Notes: generated by a model from the sequence alone, not told the origin. Numbered from the stretch's first letter, positions 7,781 to 17,547 are shown. The stretch is DNA of 41,859 nt from Actinomycetota bacterium (GCA_018268515.1 JAFDWK010000011.1:1-41859); one strand, 5' to 3'. Made by a program: numbers and translations.

Positions 7781-8964
7781 GTTCGGCCACGGCGTCCTCA
7801 GCCACGGCGCATGGCCTGAAGGGGTCTGCGCCGGTCAAGCCAGGTTTCGGATGGCGCGACGTAAGACTGTATGAGTTCTTGATCGGCCTCACCGTCGGCT
7901 TCTGGCGTTATCCGGTGGTCGGCGGCATCCCTGGTGAGATTCTGATGATGCTGGTGGTCGTCGGCATCGGCGTCTTCGTCCGCCCGAGAGTCACGTCGCC
8001 GAACCTGTTCTGGATCGGGCTTGCCTACGTCGGCATGATCGCCGGCACCGTCGTCGTATCGTTCAGCGCGGGTGAGTCCTGGCTTCAGCGAGCGTTCCGT
8101 CTGCTGTTACTCATGGCCTTCGCGATCACGATCGCTGGTGGGCGCCTGGACTGGCGCTCATTGATCACCGGTGCCTTCTTTGGTCTCGCCGTCAATGCGG
8201 GGGCCTACTACCTCCACCTCACGCCCGACAACTACCCGCCGTACCTCACGGGTTGGCTGGGGGACAAGAACGTCGCGGGCCTTTACTACGCAGCGTTCGG
8301 GATGCTGGCGCTCGGCCTGGCGCAACGAATACGGACGAAGATCGGCATCACCGTCGCGTTCTTCGGCCTGATCTGGCTCACCGGATCGCGAACCTCTCTT
8401 GCCGCATTTGTGGCCGCTCTCATCTGGTGGGCATTGCGCAACAGATTCGGGCGGCTCGTGCGGGTGCTGGCATTTGCCGGTGGCGTTCAGCTCCTGGTCT
8501 GGTTCGAGGCGGAGTTTTCACAAGTCGGTCCGTTTGCCGATCGCGAGGGCACTGACCTGCTTCGCGGCACGATCCACGCGGCGGAGGCCGCGAAGGTCGA
8601 GCTCACGCCCTGGTACGGCCAGGGTCTGAACACCGCCTGGGTCGACATCCCCAACCATCCCCACATGTGGTTCCACGACTCGTATGCCGCGCTTCTCGTC
8701 GAGGGTGGCTGGCCGATGGCGACCACCATGTTGTTCCTGGTGGGCATCGTGGGGCTAGGACTCTTCAGCGGACGTCGTCATGTGAGTTCCGGGCTGCGCG
8801 CCGCCGAGGGTGCCCTCATCGTCGTGCTCGTGGCAGCCTGGCAACTCGGCGAAGTGTTCTTCACGTCGGTGGCCTTTCTCGCGCTAGGAATCGCCTGGTA
8901 TGAGCGTTTTGGCGTTCCGCTCGACCGTTCACAGACAATCCTTGAACATGCGACGCTGGAATGA
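7777..8964 (+). CDS. Wzy/O-antigen ligase-like polysaccharide polymerase
   Basis: 395 residues with about ten predicted membrane helices spread through the chain. The segment LTGSRTSLAAFVAALIWW is characteristic of the Wzy_C/O-antigen ligase domain. A larger loop late in the protein carries WYGQGLNTAW and HMWFHDSYAALLVEGGWP, matching the G.G....(H/N)(N/D)sy...l.E.G pattern of these enzymes. The expected role is linking lipid-carried repeat units into polymer on the outer face of the membrane. It starts a three-gene + strand group with the acyltransferase and the GT2-PIG-L fusion. The ATG at 7777 follows GGGACGG at a slightly long distance. Confidence 0.85.
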   Translation: MSSATASSATAHGLKGSAPVKPGFGWRDVRLYEFLIGLTVGFWRYPVVGGIPGEILMMLVVVGIGVFVRPRVTSPNLFWIGLAYVGMIAGTVVVSFSAGESWLQRAFRLLLLMAFAITIAGGRLDWRSLITGAFFGLAVNAGAYYLHLTPDNYPPYLTGWLGDKNVAGLYYAAFGMLALGLAQRIRTKIGITVAFFGLIWLTGSRTSLAAFVAALIWWALRNRFGRLVRVLAFAGGVQLLVWFEAEFSQVGPFADREGTDLLRGTIHAAEAAKVELTPWYGQGLNTAWVDIPNHPHMWFHDSYAALLVEGGWPMATTMLFLVGIVGLGLFSGRRHVSSGLRAAEGALIVVLVAAWQLGEVFFTSVAFLALGIAWYERFGVPLDRSQTILEHATLE

Positions 8965-9523
8965 GACGAACTGGATGAGGCTCGCGCAACTGCTGGTCGA
9001 AAAGCGTGCGGGTGTGAGATATCACCTCTCGCGCCTCGGAATGCCCATCATGCGAGCGGCTTTCGCGTCCATCGGGCGCGGCACCGTGATCATTCGTCCG
9101 CAGTATCTGCAGGGAGTCGATCGCATCAGCGTGGGCGACGATGTGATAGTGCGAGATTCTGCCTGGCTCGCGACTGAGGGCGTGACCGGGCGGTTGACGA
9201 TCGGCTCGCGGACCTACGTCGGACACCGCTGCCATTTCCATTCGATCGACCCGATCAGCATCGGCACCGGCTGCGTCTTCGCCGACAATGTCTTCGTCGC
9301 AAGTGCAGATCATGGGCGCGTCGACAGGCATTCCCTTGTCGGGACCGGTGCGATCGTCATCGGCGACGACGTCTTCCTGGGGCAGAACGCCGTCGTGCTG
9401 GGCGGGGTGAGCATCGGTGATGGCGCGACCGTCGCCGCGGGTGCCGTCGTCACCCATGATGTGCCGGCCGGGACCGTCGTCGGCGGGGTCCCGGCACGCC
9501 CGCTGCGCACGGAGCGCGTGTGA
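8948..9523 (+). CDS. Left-handed beta-helix acyltransferase
   Basis: 191 residues with repeated hexapeptide turns (IGDDVFLGQNAVVLGGVSIG, then DGATVAAGAVVTHDVPAGTV), the hallmark of trimeric acetyl-CoA-type acyltransferases of the maltose O-acetyltransferase/WcaF/NeuD class. The closing VVGGVPARPLR is the usual C-terminal cap. The likely role is O- or N-acylation of a sugar or repeat unit. The start is uncertain: ATG at 8948 overlaps the polymerase gene by 17 bases, ATG at 8900 would give 207 residues, and neither has a strong ribosome site. The end overlaps the next start as GTGA. Confidence 0.85.
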   Translation: MRRWNETNWMRLAQLLVEKRAGVRYHLSRLGMPIMRAAFASIGRGTVIIRPQYLQGVDRISVGDDVIVRDSAWLATEGVTGRLTIGSRTYVGHRCHFHSIDPISIGTGCVFADNVFVASADHGRVDRHSLVGTGAIVIGDDVFLGQNAVVLGGVSIGDGATVAAGAVVTHDVPAGTVVGGVPARPLRTERV

Positions 9524-11346
9524 CCGACCTCCGCCCGCCGTCCGCCTCGGTGATCATCCCGTGTCGGAACAGCACTCGAACACTCGGACTGCAGCTCGAA
9601 GCGCTCGCACGCCAGGTCGATGCCCCGCCCTTCGAGGTCATCATCGCCGACAACGGCTCCACCGACGACCTCGCCGGCCTGCTGGACGAGTGGCGCGACA
9701 GGCTTGCGCTGAGGCTCGTGGATGCAGCGGAGCACCCCGGCGCCGCATACGCACGCAACGTCGGGATGTCCCGCGCCGGTGCGGACAAGCTGCTCTTCTG
9801 CGACTCGGATGACGTCGTGGCCCGGGACTGGGTCTCACGGGGATGCGATGCACTCGACCTCGTCGACGTGTACAGCGGCCCGGGATTCCGCATCGCCGAC
9901 GGCGCCATCGGCGACGACCTCAACGATGTCTGGCGTCGCCTCGATCGAGAGCTCGAGCCTGATCTGCCCGTCCGCGCGGGCACAATGGTACCGTGGCCGA
10001 TCATCCTGGGCGGCAATTCGGGAATGCGGCGCACGACCGCCTGGGCGGTGCACGGATACGACGCCGGGCTGCGCGGCGACGTCGAGGACAACGACCTGGC
10101 GATCCGGCTGCAGGATGCGGGCTTGGTGATCGCTTCGGCCCCCGGTGTCCGCATCGTGTACCGATCGCGCACCGGGGCGCGACAGGCGTTCCGCACCGCC
10201 AGATCCCGTGGCGCCTCGCATGTGTCGCTCTGCGCGCGGCACGGCATCGCAGATCGATCGCCGCTCCTCGCGAGCGGGCGCTGGCGGTCCGAACCGATCC
10301 GCGTCGCAGCCAGCGGATGCCGGATGCTGCTGCGCCCGAAGACCCGCGATCTCGAAGGCCTCGCCTCTCGCGCAGGACTCGCGATCGGGGTCTACGAAGG
10401 GCAGTTGCGAAAGGCGACGGGGCGGGATCGCGTCACCCCCGCAATCGGAGCCGGCTGGGAAGACGGAGTGAGCGAGCAACTGCTGCGCCGCCCGATCCTG
10501 ATCCTCTCCCCTCATCTCGACGATGCGCTCTTCAGCGCCGCCGAGCTCATCCGCCGCGGCACCCCGGAGGTCTGGACGGTGTTCGCCGGAGCGCCGAATC
10601 CGCCGATCACCACCGATTGGGATCGCTCGTGCGGCTTCAGCGACTCGCAGCAGGCGCTGGAGGTGCGACGCGAGGAGGACGCAGCCGCATTCGAGGGAGC
10701 GGCCGCCCGGGTTCGCCGGCTCGACCATCTAGACGGCGCGTACACGACACCCGAGCGCCGGCGTCGCGATCTCACGACCCTGATCGCGGAAGTGACGTCG
10801 TGGGTCTCCGCCCACGCCGACTCCGATCCCATCGTGGTGCTGCCTGCGTGCGCGGGCGTCCCTGTCGCACGACCGACAGAGAGGAACGACGGCCGGAGAA
10901 CGGAGCTCGCGCGACGAGCGGAGCGCTCGCCGCTGGCGCCCCTGCTCGCGCCGCTGCGCAACGTCAAGCATCAGCACTACCTGCGGCGCCGCCGGCATGC
11001 ACAGGCCCTCGGCCTCGCGGTGAACGACGACCACGTGGCCGTTCGCGACGCGGTCGGCGAGGCCCTGACGGGTGTCCCCGGGGTCACCCTGGCGCTCATG
11101 GAGGATCTGCCCTATCTCTGGTGGCATCCGGCCGACGCTGCCGTCGCAGACATCGCCACGCGTTGGGGCCGAGAGATCGTCCCGCTGAGCGCGGTTACCG
11201 ACCGCACCTGGAAATACGAGCGCATTCGGCACTACACATCCCAGCTCGAAGTTATGGATCGCGAGAAGGGCCGCCTCACACAGGCCGAAACGCTACCGCA
11301 CCGCGAGCGGCTCTGGCTTCTCGCGAGTTCGGCACAGGTCGGCTAA
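9520..11346 (+). CDS. Bifunctional GT2 glycosyltransferase-PIG-L deacetylase fusion
   Basis: 608 residues starting at a GTG that overlaps the preceding stop by four bases. Residues 8-240 form a family 2 glycosyltransferase: SVIIPCRN, IIADNGSTDD (41-50), CDSDD (94-98, nucleotide-sugar/metal site), and VEDNDLAIRL (188-197) where the catalytic acidic residue is expected. Residues about 325-608 form a PIG-L/LmbE-type deacetylase with the zinc motif SPHLDDA (330-336) and a later histidine-containing stretch. PIG-L enzymes remove acetyl groups from N-acetylhexosamines, so one polypeptide may both transfer and de-N-acetylate a sugar. Both domains look complete in their N-terminal motifs. The acyltransferase just upstream could reacylate the product. 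Confidence 0.88.
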   Translation: MTDLRPPSASVIIPCRNSTRTLGLQLEALARQVDAPPFEVIIADNGSTDDLAGLLDEWRDRLALRLVDAAEHPGAAYARNVGMSRAGADKLLFCDSDDVVARDWVSRGCDALDLVDVYSGPGFRIADGAIGDDLNDVWRRLDRELEPDLPVRAGTMVPWPIILGGNSGMRRTTAWAVHGYDAGLRGDVEDNDLAIRLQDAGLVIASAPGVRIVYRSRTGARQAFRTARSRGASHVSLCARHGIADRSPLLASGRWRSEPIRVAASGCRMLLRPKTRDLEGLASRAGLAIGVYEGQLRKATGRDRVTPAIGAGWEDGVSEQLLRRPILILSPHLDDALFSAAELIRRGTPEVWTVFAGAPNPPITTDWDRSCGFSDSQQALEVRREEDAAAFEGAAARVRRLDHLDGAYTTPERRRRDLTTLIAEVTSWVSAHADSDPIVVLPACAGVPVARPTERNDGRRTELARRAERSPLAPLLAPLRNVKHQHYLRRRRHAQALGLAVNDDHVAVRDAVGEALTGVPGVTLALMEDLPYLWWHPADAAVADIATRWGREIVPLSAVTDRTWKYERIRHYTSQLEVMDREKGRLTQAETLPHRERLWLLASSAQVG

Positions 11347-11367
11347 GCCCGGGCCATCCGCGGGACG

Positions 11368-12549
11368 CTATCCGCGTCGGGCGGTCTCGATCAGATCCAT
11401 CCACGAATCCACGACTCGCCCCGGGCTGTATCGCGCGCCGACCTCGATACAGCGGGCTGCCCGTTCCTTCCTGCCCTCCGGATCCTCCATAGCTGCACGC
11501 AAGGTACGAGCGATGGAGTCACGGTCATTGTCCGGTGTCAGATAGCCGCACTCAGCGACGATATCCGCTACCGCCTTAGAGCTCGCCGTCGAAACGGTGG
11601 GAACTCCGCATCGCGCCGCTTCGATGAGCGTCATCGGGAGGCCCTCAAAGCTTGACGTCAGAATCGCAAGCGAAGCTCCGCTGAAGGCTCGCGCCGGATT
11701 GTCTTCGCGACCGTGGAAGCGTATTTGAGAACTGGCCTTGAGAGTCTCGGCGTGATGTTCAAGCCGTTCCCTGTCCGCACCGTCGCCATAGATGTTCAGG
11801 CGCCATCCAGGAACGTCTCTGGCAACCATGTCGAAGGCGTCACACAGCACGTCCACACGCTTCTCGCCAGACAGTCTTCCCAGATAGACAATCTCATTCA
11901 GATCGCTCTCCTCCACGTTGACTGTGGGAACGATGGCGCATGGATTCGGAATAGCGATGAAGTTGTGTGCAAAATGCGTCTCAAAATCCGCAATATCCGC
12001 ACCAGAAAGCACGACAAATTGGTCAACCACTCCAATAGTCTCCCGAATTGCTGCATCGAGGTTCCAATTCAGAATTCCCTCGAGAGATGAATGGGCTTGT
12101 CCTATCATTAGCGGCCGCCGTCCGGTGCGCGCCAAATACCCGGTCCGGAACAGCAACTGCGAGACTTCGGGCGCAGCAAAAATGACACAATCGCCGGCCG
12201 GAAGCCGGTCAAAGAAGCGTCGAAATCGACGATCGCGCCAAAATCTCCAAGGTCGTGACAGCACTCGCTTGATGGCAAGTTTCATGCCGAAAGGACCAGG
12301 ATACAGATGAGCATGGTGATGCAAGGACGTATGCTTCTCGAACCTGTTGACGTGGAAGACCGGCCCCTTGACCGCAGGCATACGAACGGTCGGATTCAGA
12401 GTGATATATCCTACGGCATGGCCACGCTCAGCGAACTCGGCGGCCAGGGTTTCGACCACGGAGGAAATTCCGCCGAGATTGCCAAGGTCTAGAACGCCGA
12501 ACCAAATGCAAACGCGATCTCCCACATTGGACGCGTATTTGTCTTTCAC
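11368..12549 (-). CDS. Family 4 glycosyltransferase
   Basis: 393 residues from a GTG at 12549. The N-terminal Rossmann part has a glycine-rich loop (LGNLGGISSVVETLAAEF). The C-terminal GT4 domain has IVYLGRLSGEKRVDVL and the EX7E-type nucleotide-sugar motif (SSFEGLPMTLIEAARCGVPT). It is the last gene of the long minus-strand operon and convergent with the GT2-PIG-L gene (21 bases apart). By eye its GC content is lower than that of neighbours outside 11.4-20 kb, suggesting different ancestry. Donor and acceptor cannot be told. Confidence 0.88.
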   Translation of the reverse strand: MKDKYASNVGDRVCIWFGVLDLGNLGGISSVVETLAAEFAERGHAVGYITLNPTVRMPAVKGPVFHVNRFEKHTSLHHHAHLYPGPFGMKLAIKRVLSRPWRFWRDRRFRRFFDRLPAGDCVIFAAPEVSQLLFRTGYLARTGRRPLMIGQAHSSLEGILNWNLDAAIRETIGVVDQFVVLSGADIADFETHFAHNFIAIPNPCAIVPTVNVEESDLNEIVYLGRLSGEKRVDVLCDAFDMVARDVPGWRLNIYGDGADRERLEHHAETLKASSQIRFHGREDNPARAFSGASLAILTSSFEGLPMTLIEAARCGVPTVSTASSKAVADIVAECGYLTPDNDRDSIARTLRAAMEDPEGRKERAARCIEVGARYSPGRVVDSWMDLIETARRG

Positions 12550-12630
12550 GAATTTCCCCGCCTTCTTGGCATGCAGGACCGGCCAATATCCATGCGGTTC
12601 GCTCCAACACTCCAGATATGACCCAAGCGC

Positions 12631-13611
12631 CTAGTCTATTGTACGGCGCTGAGGAAGCCGGCTCCGAAACCTCAGGATGGCATCGCGCACAATGCGAGGA
12701 TTCCAGACCCGTTCAAGGAACTGCCCCTGAAGGTTCCCGACGACTCCTCCCGCGCGGAAAGCGAATGCATAGCGCGTCTCCATGTCAGCCTTCCTTACCC
12801 TCAAGTACTCGAAAGGGACCGTAACACTCTTCGAGAGCGCCCAGCGCAGCGACATCCCGCGCACCGGGCGGCCCAGATCCCGCGAAATCCCCCACATTCG
12901 CATCTGAGCGCGGAAGTAGCGCCTCCGCTGCGCAAACACCTCGTCGACCCCAGGGCGAAGCCGATAGTCCACGACCGCCTCGGGATTGACAACAATCTCA
13001 CGCCCGGCTTCCTGCGCCTTCCAACTGAAATCGACATCTTCCGAGCCACCGATATGCCGCTCGTCCATACCTCCCAGCGCGAGAAAAGTCTCGCGCCTTA
13101 CCCCGATGTTGCAGCCGAACGCGAAATCCAAGTAACCGAGGTAGCCGATGGGGCCGACGAGCACGGGTTCGCCCTCGACATGATCCGTGATCACCGCAGA
13201 CGCACCCTGGGTGATCATCGCCTTCCACGAGTGAGGCGGGTTGATGACGTCCAAGCGCAGCAGCCCTGTTGCCAGCACATCCCCGGCGTCCAAGGTCTCA
13301 GACAGAGCCTCGACCCATGCGGAAGACACAACGTCGTCCGCATCGCAGAACGCCAGGTACGGCGACCGGGCGCACCTCGCCGCGACGTTTCGTGCGTAGC
13401 ATTGCCCTCCCTTCTCGAACGCGGGGACCACGCGGATCTTCAAGTAGGCATCAAACCCAGCGACGATCTCTCGAAGGAGCGCAGAGTTCTCGTTGTCCGC
13501 GACGATCACTTCAAAGTCCCTCGCCGTCTCCTGACCCTGCAGCGCCTCAAGCTGCGCGCCCAAAGTCGCCTGGTTGCGAAAATACGCGATCACTACAGAG
13601 ACATCTGGCAT
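12631..13611 (-). CDS. Family 2 glycosyltransferase
   Basis: 326 residues. ATG at 13611 is clearly preferred over the upstream frame because AAGGAGG lies four bases before it. Motifs: MPDVSVVIAYFRN, VIVADNENS, CYARNVAARCA, FCDADDVV (DXD-type), and GGSEDVDFSWKAQEAG, where the ED pair fits the catalytic region. A C-terminal amphipathic segment follows. It overlaps nothing and lies 31 bases beyond the ABC transporter stop, within the same operon. Specificity unknown. Confidence 0.88.
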   Translation of the reverse strand: MPDVSVVIAYFRNQATLGAQLEALQGQETARDFEVIVADNENSALLREIVAGFDAYLKIRVVPAFEKGGQCYARNVAARCARSPYLAFCDADDVVSSAWVEALSETLDAGDVLATGLLRLDVINPPHSWKAMITQGASAVITDHVEGEPVLVGPIGYLGYLDFAFGCNIGVRRETFLALGGMDERHIGGSEDVDFSWKAQEAGREIVVNPEAVVDYRLRPGVDEVFAQRRRYFRAQMRMWGISRDLGRPVRGMSLRWALSKSVTVPFEYLRVRKADMETRYAFAFRAGGVVGNLQGQFLERVWNPRIVRDAILRFRSRLPQRRTID

Positions 13612-13642
13612 CGGTCCTCCTTCCACTTGGGCCGCTGGATAC

Positions 13643-15433
13643 TCATGCGTCAAGACGCCCCAGCGCCACTAGTCGCGCGAACCCCACTGCTGAGTCGCGA
13701 ACCTCGGCGAACGTGCCGAGCCCGGCGACCCGTCCATCTTCCAAATACGCGAGCTGGTCGACGTGGAGAACCGTAGACAGGCGGTGAGCAACGATGATCG
13801 TGGTGATCTGCCCGGCCAGGCTTCGGATTGTCGACGCGATGCGATCCTCCGTCTCGTTGTCGAGTGCGGAGGTCGCCTCATCGAGGACGATCACCCGCGA
13901 GTCCCGGTAGAGCGCCCGGGCGATACCCACGCGCTGGCGCTGGCCGCCGGAGATCCTCGAGCCACCTTCGCCAAGTTCGGCATCGATACCGTTAGGGAGC
14001 GCTGCGACGAGTTCGCCGAGTTGCGCACGTTCCAGCGCATCGTGGATGCGGTCGGTATTCCATTCGTCCGGAGACTCACCAAAAGCAACGTTGGCTGCCA
14101 GACTGCCGTGCAAAATGAACACGTCCTGAGGAACGTAGGCGACGATGTCGGGCCAGGAGTCTGCGATTTGGGCGACTGGCTGCGACCCGTAGGTCACGTC
14201 GCCGTGATCCGCGTCGATCAGTCCAAGAATGATATCGACAAGTGTGGTCTTTCCGGAGCCGCTCTGCCCGCAGAGAGCAAGGGACGTCCCTGGGGGGATC
14301 GTCAGATTGATACTCGAAAGCACATTGCTAGGTCCGTCCGGGTAGCGGAAAGAGATATCTGAAATGACAATCGGCTCCGGATGCTGGGGGCGTGGCGCAT
14401 CAGACCGCCCATACCGCGGCAATGCCGGACGACGTTTGAGAGCATCGACAGTGATCGCCAGACCGGGGGCACCGTTGCGGATGGTGCCGATGGTGGCGGT
14501 GAGCGCCGACATCGTCGGGAGAAGTTTGAGGGTGGCCGCCACGAACAGGCTGAGCGTGGGCACCGCGGAGCTCCCCTCGTTCGACAAGGCCACCACTGCG
14601 ATCAGCAGCGCAATACCTCCCATGCCCAGCACTTCGAGCAAATATTTCGGAAGTTGTGAATAGAAGTTCGCTCGCCGGCTGGCGAGGCCCTGCACCGCAT
14701 TTGCGCGATCATATGCCGCGACGAAATGTGCTTCGGCACCATGCATACGGATCTCGCGGAATCCGCCCACGGCGTCTACAAGCGCGAGGCTCCTCCGGTG
14801 CGCGGCCACCATCGCGTCATGCCCCGCCTGGCGGTTCCGTCTTGCCAAGTATTGCTGGATTATGAAGACGACGATGGCGAAGTAGGCGATGGCGACAAGC
14901 GCGGGCACCGGCATGACGGCGACGATGAGACCGATCGCCATGAGGATGGAGATGGCTGAGGCAACGAGGTTGAGGATCCCGCCGAGCACCTTCCCATGCG
15001 CGTCCCCCGCAGCGCCCTCGACCGTGCGCATGAGCTCACCGATGTCGCGACTCCGATACGAGAGATAGTCCTCGCTCAAGAAGGAGCCCAGGATGCGCGA
15101 AGAACTGAGCACCTGGAGTCTTACGACCAGCCCTACGCTCCACCATTGGATCAGCAGACTGAGCACCGCTTTGACCGCAAAGGCGATCACCATGAGCACC
15201 GCCATGAGCACGACGAACTGCGTACGATCGGGGCGACCGAGAATATCGCTGAGCACCCGCAGATACCCGGTCGACATATCGGCACCAAGGAGCACGTTCA
15301 TCAGCGGGAGAACCGCCGCAAGCCCGAGGAGGTCCATCGATGAGACGAAGAACTGCGCCACGACGTAGAGGCCGAGCCTCAGGCGATCCCCTCGCGGAAA
15401 CGTCGAAACGAGGTATAGGAGATCTTTCCTCAT
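13643..15433 (-). CDS. ABC exporter/flippase (PglK/MsbA-like) for lipid-linked glycans
   Basis: 596 residues from the ATG at 15433 (an ATG at 15463 is also possible; neither has a strong ribosome site). The N-terminal half has about six membrane helices. The ATPase half holds Walker A (CGQSGSGKTTLV), Q-loop (YVPQDVFILHG), signature (GGSRISGGQRQRVGIARALY), Walker B (VIVLDEATSALD) and the H-loop (VAHRLSTV). The fused membrane-ATPase architecture is that of half-transporters such as PglK, which flips undecaprenyl-linked oligosaccharide. Its place among glycosyltransferases supports this. No Wzx-type flippase was found in the window. Confidence 0.9.
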   Translation of the reverse strand: MRKDLLYLVSTFPRGDRLRLGLYVVAQFFVSSMDLLGLAAVLPLMNVLLGADMSTGYLRVLSDILGRPDRTQFVVLMAVLMVIAFAVKAVLSLLIQWWSVGLVVRLQVLSSSRILGSFLSEDYLSYRSRDIGELMRTVEGAAGDAHGKVLGGILNLVASAISILMAIGLIVAVMPVPALVAIAYFAIVVFIIQQYLARRNRQAGHDAMVAAHRRSLALVDAVGGFREIRMHGAEAHFVAAYDRANAVQGLASRRANFYSQLPKYLLEVLGMGGIALLIAVVALSNEGSSAVPTLSLFVAATLKLLPTMSALTATIGTIRNGAPGLAITVDALKRRPALPRYGRSDAPRPQHPEPIVISDISFRYPDGPSNVLSSINLTIPPGTSLALCGQSGSGKTTLVDIILGLIDADHGDVTYGSQPVAQIADSWPDIVAYVPQDVFILHGSLAANVAFGESPDEWNTDRIHDALERAQLGELVAALPNGIDAELGEGGSRISGGQRQRVGIARALYRDSRVIVLDEATSALDNETEDRIASTIRSLAGQITTIIVAHRLSTVLHVDQLAYLEDGRVAGLGTFAEVRDSAVGFARLVALGRLDA

Positions 15434-15476
15434 ATGGCCGCCACCGCCCACGCAGCACGACATCTACGGGTTTCTT

Positions 15477-16550
15477 TCATGTTCGTCGTCCCCCAATTCG
15501 ATTCTGCCATCCGGAGGATGCGTAGACGTCCAGGATCGCGTCGACCATCTCGGCAACAGTCGGTATCGATGATGAGAGCGACGGCCGTGCGCTGAGGTCG
15601 AGCCCCTGTGTCACCGCGATCTGCGCCAGCGCGTTGACATCGTTGAACGGCGCGATACATCGTTGGGGAAGAATCTCGGGGTTACCGCCGATAGGGCTCG
15701 CGGCAACCCCCATCCCTTGCGCCACCGCATCCAGCAGCGCGTATGACAGATTGTCGGATCGCGACGGCTGCAGCAGCACATCGTGCATTGCCATGGCCTC
15801 CTGGGCGTCGACGAAGCCCACGAATCTGGTCTGTTGCTCGATACCCAGCGTCCGCGCGAAAGCTTCCAGTTCCTCGCTGAGCGTTCCCGTTCCCGCGACG
15901 GTGAAGGTGGCGTGAGGATGGTCCGGAAGCAGGCGCGCAAATGCCTGCAGTGACATCTGCACATCTTTCTCCGCATCGAGTCGAGACAAGGAAAGCATAC
16001 GGAGCCCGGCGGCTCGGGCAGGCAAGGATGTCGGCCGGTCGACGCCGTTGAGAACCACCCTGATCGACTGCTTCGGGTGCCAACGCTGCAGCATGTCGCG
16101 CTTCGTCGACTCGCTCACCGCAATCGCCGCGGCGAAGCGGGTCAGGCGCACCCGGTGAACCACTTCCATCAGGCGCGCCTCGACTCGTGATGGATGGAAC
16201 ATGTATCGGTCGGGCGATATGTGGTGCTCTGTCGTCACCAGTGTGACAGGAAGGTCGCAGGCGGCCGCCGCCAGCAGGATGTCTGCCTTAGCAAGATGCG
16301 AGTGTGCGATGGACGGGCGCCGTCGCTTCAGCACCTCGCGCAGAGCCCGCACGAACCGTGCCGTCGACGTCGTCGCGAGCGGCTCGACCGTGACTCCGAG
16401 ATCTCTGAGCCCCTCAAGGAGCGGCCCCTCGGGGGCTGCGACGATCAGCCTCCACCCCGGAAGCCCCATGCGAGCGACATCGAGGATATGGCGGGCGACG
16501 CCAGCCATATTCGACACTGGACACACCCACAAGACAGTCCGGTCAACCAT
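15477..16550 (-). CDS. Family 4 glycosyltransferase
   Basis: 357 residues from ATG at 16550, eight bases inside the preceding gene; GGAAAG lies about nine bases upstream. N-terminal domain: VSNMAGVARHILDVARMGLPG and PSIAHSHLAKADILLA. C-terminal domain: MLSLSRLDAEKDVQMSLQAF, VAGTGTLSEEL, and the donor-binding region PSRSDNLSYALLDAVAQGMGV, in which one of the usual glutamates of the EX7E motif is replaced (DN...D), as in some GT4 subfamilies. Acts in the cytoplasm on lipid-linked intermediates by inference. Confidence 0.85.
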   Translation of the reverse strand: MVDRTVLWVCPVSNMAGVARHILDVARMGLPGWRLIVAAPEGPLLEGLRDLGVTVEPLATTSTARFVRALREVLKRRRPSIAHSHLAKADILLAAAACDLPVTLVTTEHHISPDRYMFHPSRVEARLMEVVHRVRLTRFAAAIAVSESTKRDMLQRWHPKQSIRVVLNGVDRPTSLPARAAGLRMLSLSRLDAEKDVQMSLQAFARLLPDHPHATFTVAGTGTLSEELEAFARTLGIEQQTRFVGFVDAQEAMAMHDVLLQPSRSDNLSYALLDAVAQGMGVAASPIGGNPEILPQRCIAPFNDVNALAQIAVTQGLDLSARPSLSSSIPTVAEMVDAILDVYASSGWQNRIGGRRT

Positions 16551-17547
16551 GCCGCGACTTTCCGCGCAGGTCGTCGAGTTCATCGGAGAGCGCAGCGGGG
16601 GTCGCCCAGCCGCACGTTGTGATGATGTCGCGCAATCGCAGACGCCAGTCGAGGCGCTCTCGCGCCAGTGCGATGTTCCGCTCGGCGACAGCCGGAGTCC
16701 ACATCTCCACTGCCTCTGCCAGCACCTTCACACCCGAAACGCGGTGCCACGGATCCACCTCGATGGTGGCGCCATCCCAGAACATGTCCCGCGCGATGGC
16801 AGGCGCTCTGCCTGCCACGGTCGCACCGGCAGCGAGTGCGTCTACCCACCGTGCAGTGACGTAATCCCGCGTGTGGTGTGTGTACTCGCCGGGGCTCACA
16901 AGGTTGCTGAAAGCCAGCACGAACCTGGTTGCGCCCAGGCCGCGTCGCACGTTCGAGTAGTCGACGACCTCGTCGCCTGTCATGCGCGGGATGGTCACGA
17001 AACGGATGCCCTCAGCCGCACAGGCCTGCGCCGTCAGAGTGTCATCTGCCCACGCGGTCGGCTGCCGACCGAGCCGCAGCACATCGTGTGGTCGCGCAGG
17101 AACGACTTCACACCTGTCAAGCGTGTCGGAGCCCCAAGCCGCCCAGTGGATCGGTGTGGCCGTGCGAGCGTGCCACTCGCCCATCAGATCGCGATCAGTG
17201 ATGAATATCTGATCAAACTGACGTCGTTGCGCGAAGCGCGCGATCCACTCGGTCGAGAAGGAATCGATCACCCATGCAGCGGTCGACTCGTATCCCCGAA
17301 GCCACTGACTCAGCCGTGCCGCGTAGGCCAGGTGCGCCGGATTCGGCGCGAGTACCAACAAAGATCGCGAGCCACTCCTACGTCGCGGCAGATAGGAGGA
17401 GAGCTTTGAAACGGCCGAGACCTCTCCTCGATCGTCGACCACGATGAGTCGAGCACCGAGCAGCCGTGTCGCGAGTTGCGCCAACTCGTTTATCGGCGCC
17501 CAGCCGAAGCCACGCGGCTTTATGTAGAGAAGATCGATGTCCGTCAC
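16543..17547 (-). CDS. Glycosyltransferase-like protein of GT-B fold
   Basis: 334 residues from GTG at 17547, which overlaps the preceding stop as GTGA. No crisp GT4 motif is seen. The C-terminal half (TRDYVTARWVDALAAGATVA, then GRAPAIARDMFWDGATIEVD) resembles the Glyco_trans_1_2/CgeB-like domain, where the corresponding region binds the nucleotide sugar. The N-terminal half has an alternating beta-alpha pattern (LIVVDDRGEV, LLVLAPNPAHLAYAARLS, AAWVIDSFSTEW). Its place between two GT4 genes in a coupled operon supports a glycosyltransferase role. Confidence 0.7.
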   Translation of the reverse strand: MTDIDLLYIKPRGFGWAPINELAQLATRLLGARLIVVDDRGEVSAVSKLSSYLPRRRSGSRSLLVLAPNPAHLAYAARLSQWLRGYESTAAWVIDSFSTEWIARFAQRRQFDQIFITDRDLMGEWHARTATPIHWAAWGSDTLDRCEVVPARPHDVLRLGRQPTAWADDTLTAQACAAEGIRFVTIPRMTGDEVVDYSNVRRGLGATRFVLAFSNLVSPGEYTHHTRDYVTARWVDALAAGATVAGRAPAIARDMFWDGATIEVDPWHRVSGVKVLAEAVEMWTPAVAERNIALARERLDWRLRLRDIITTCGWATPAALSDELDDLRGKSRHG

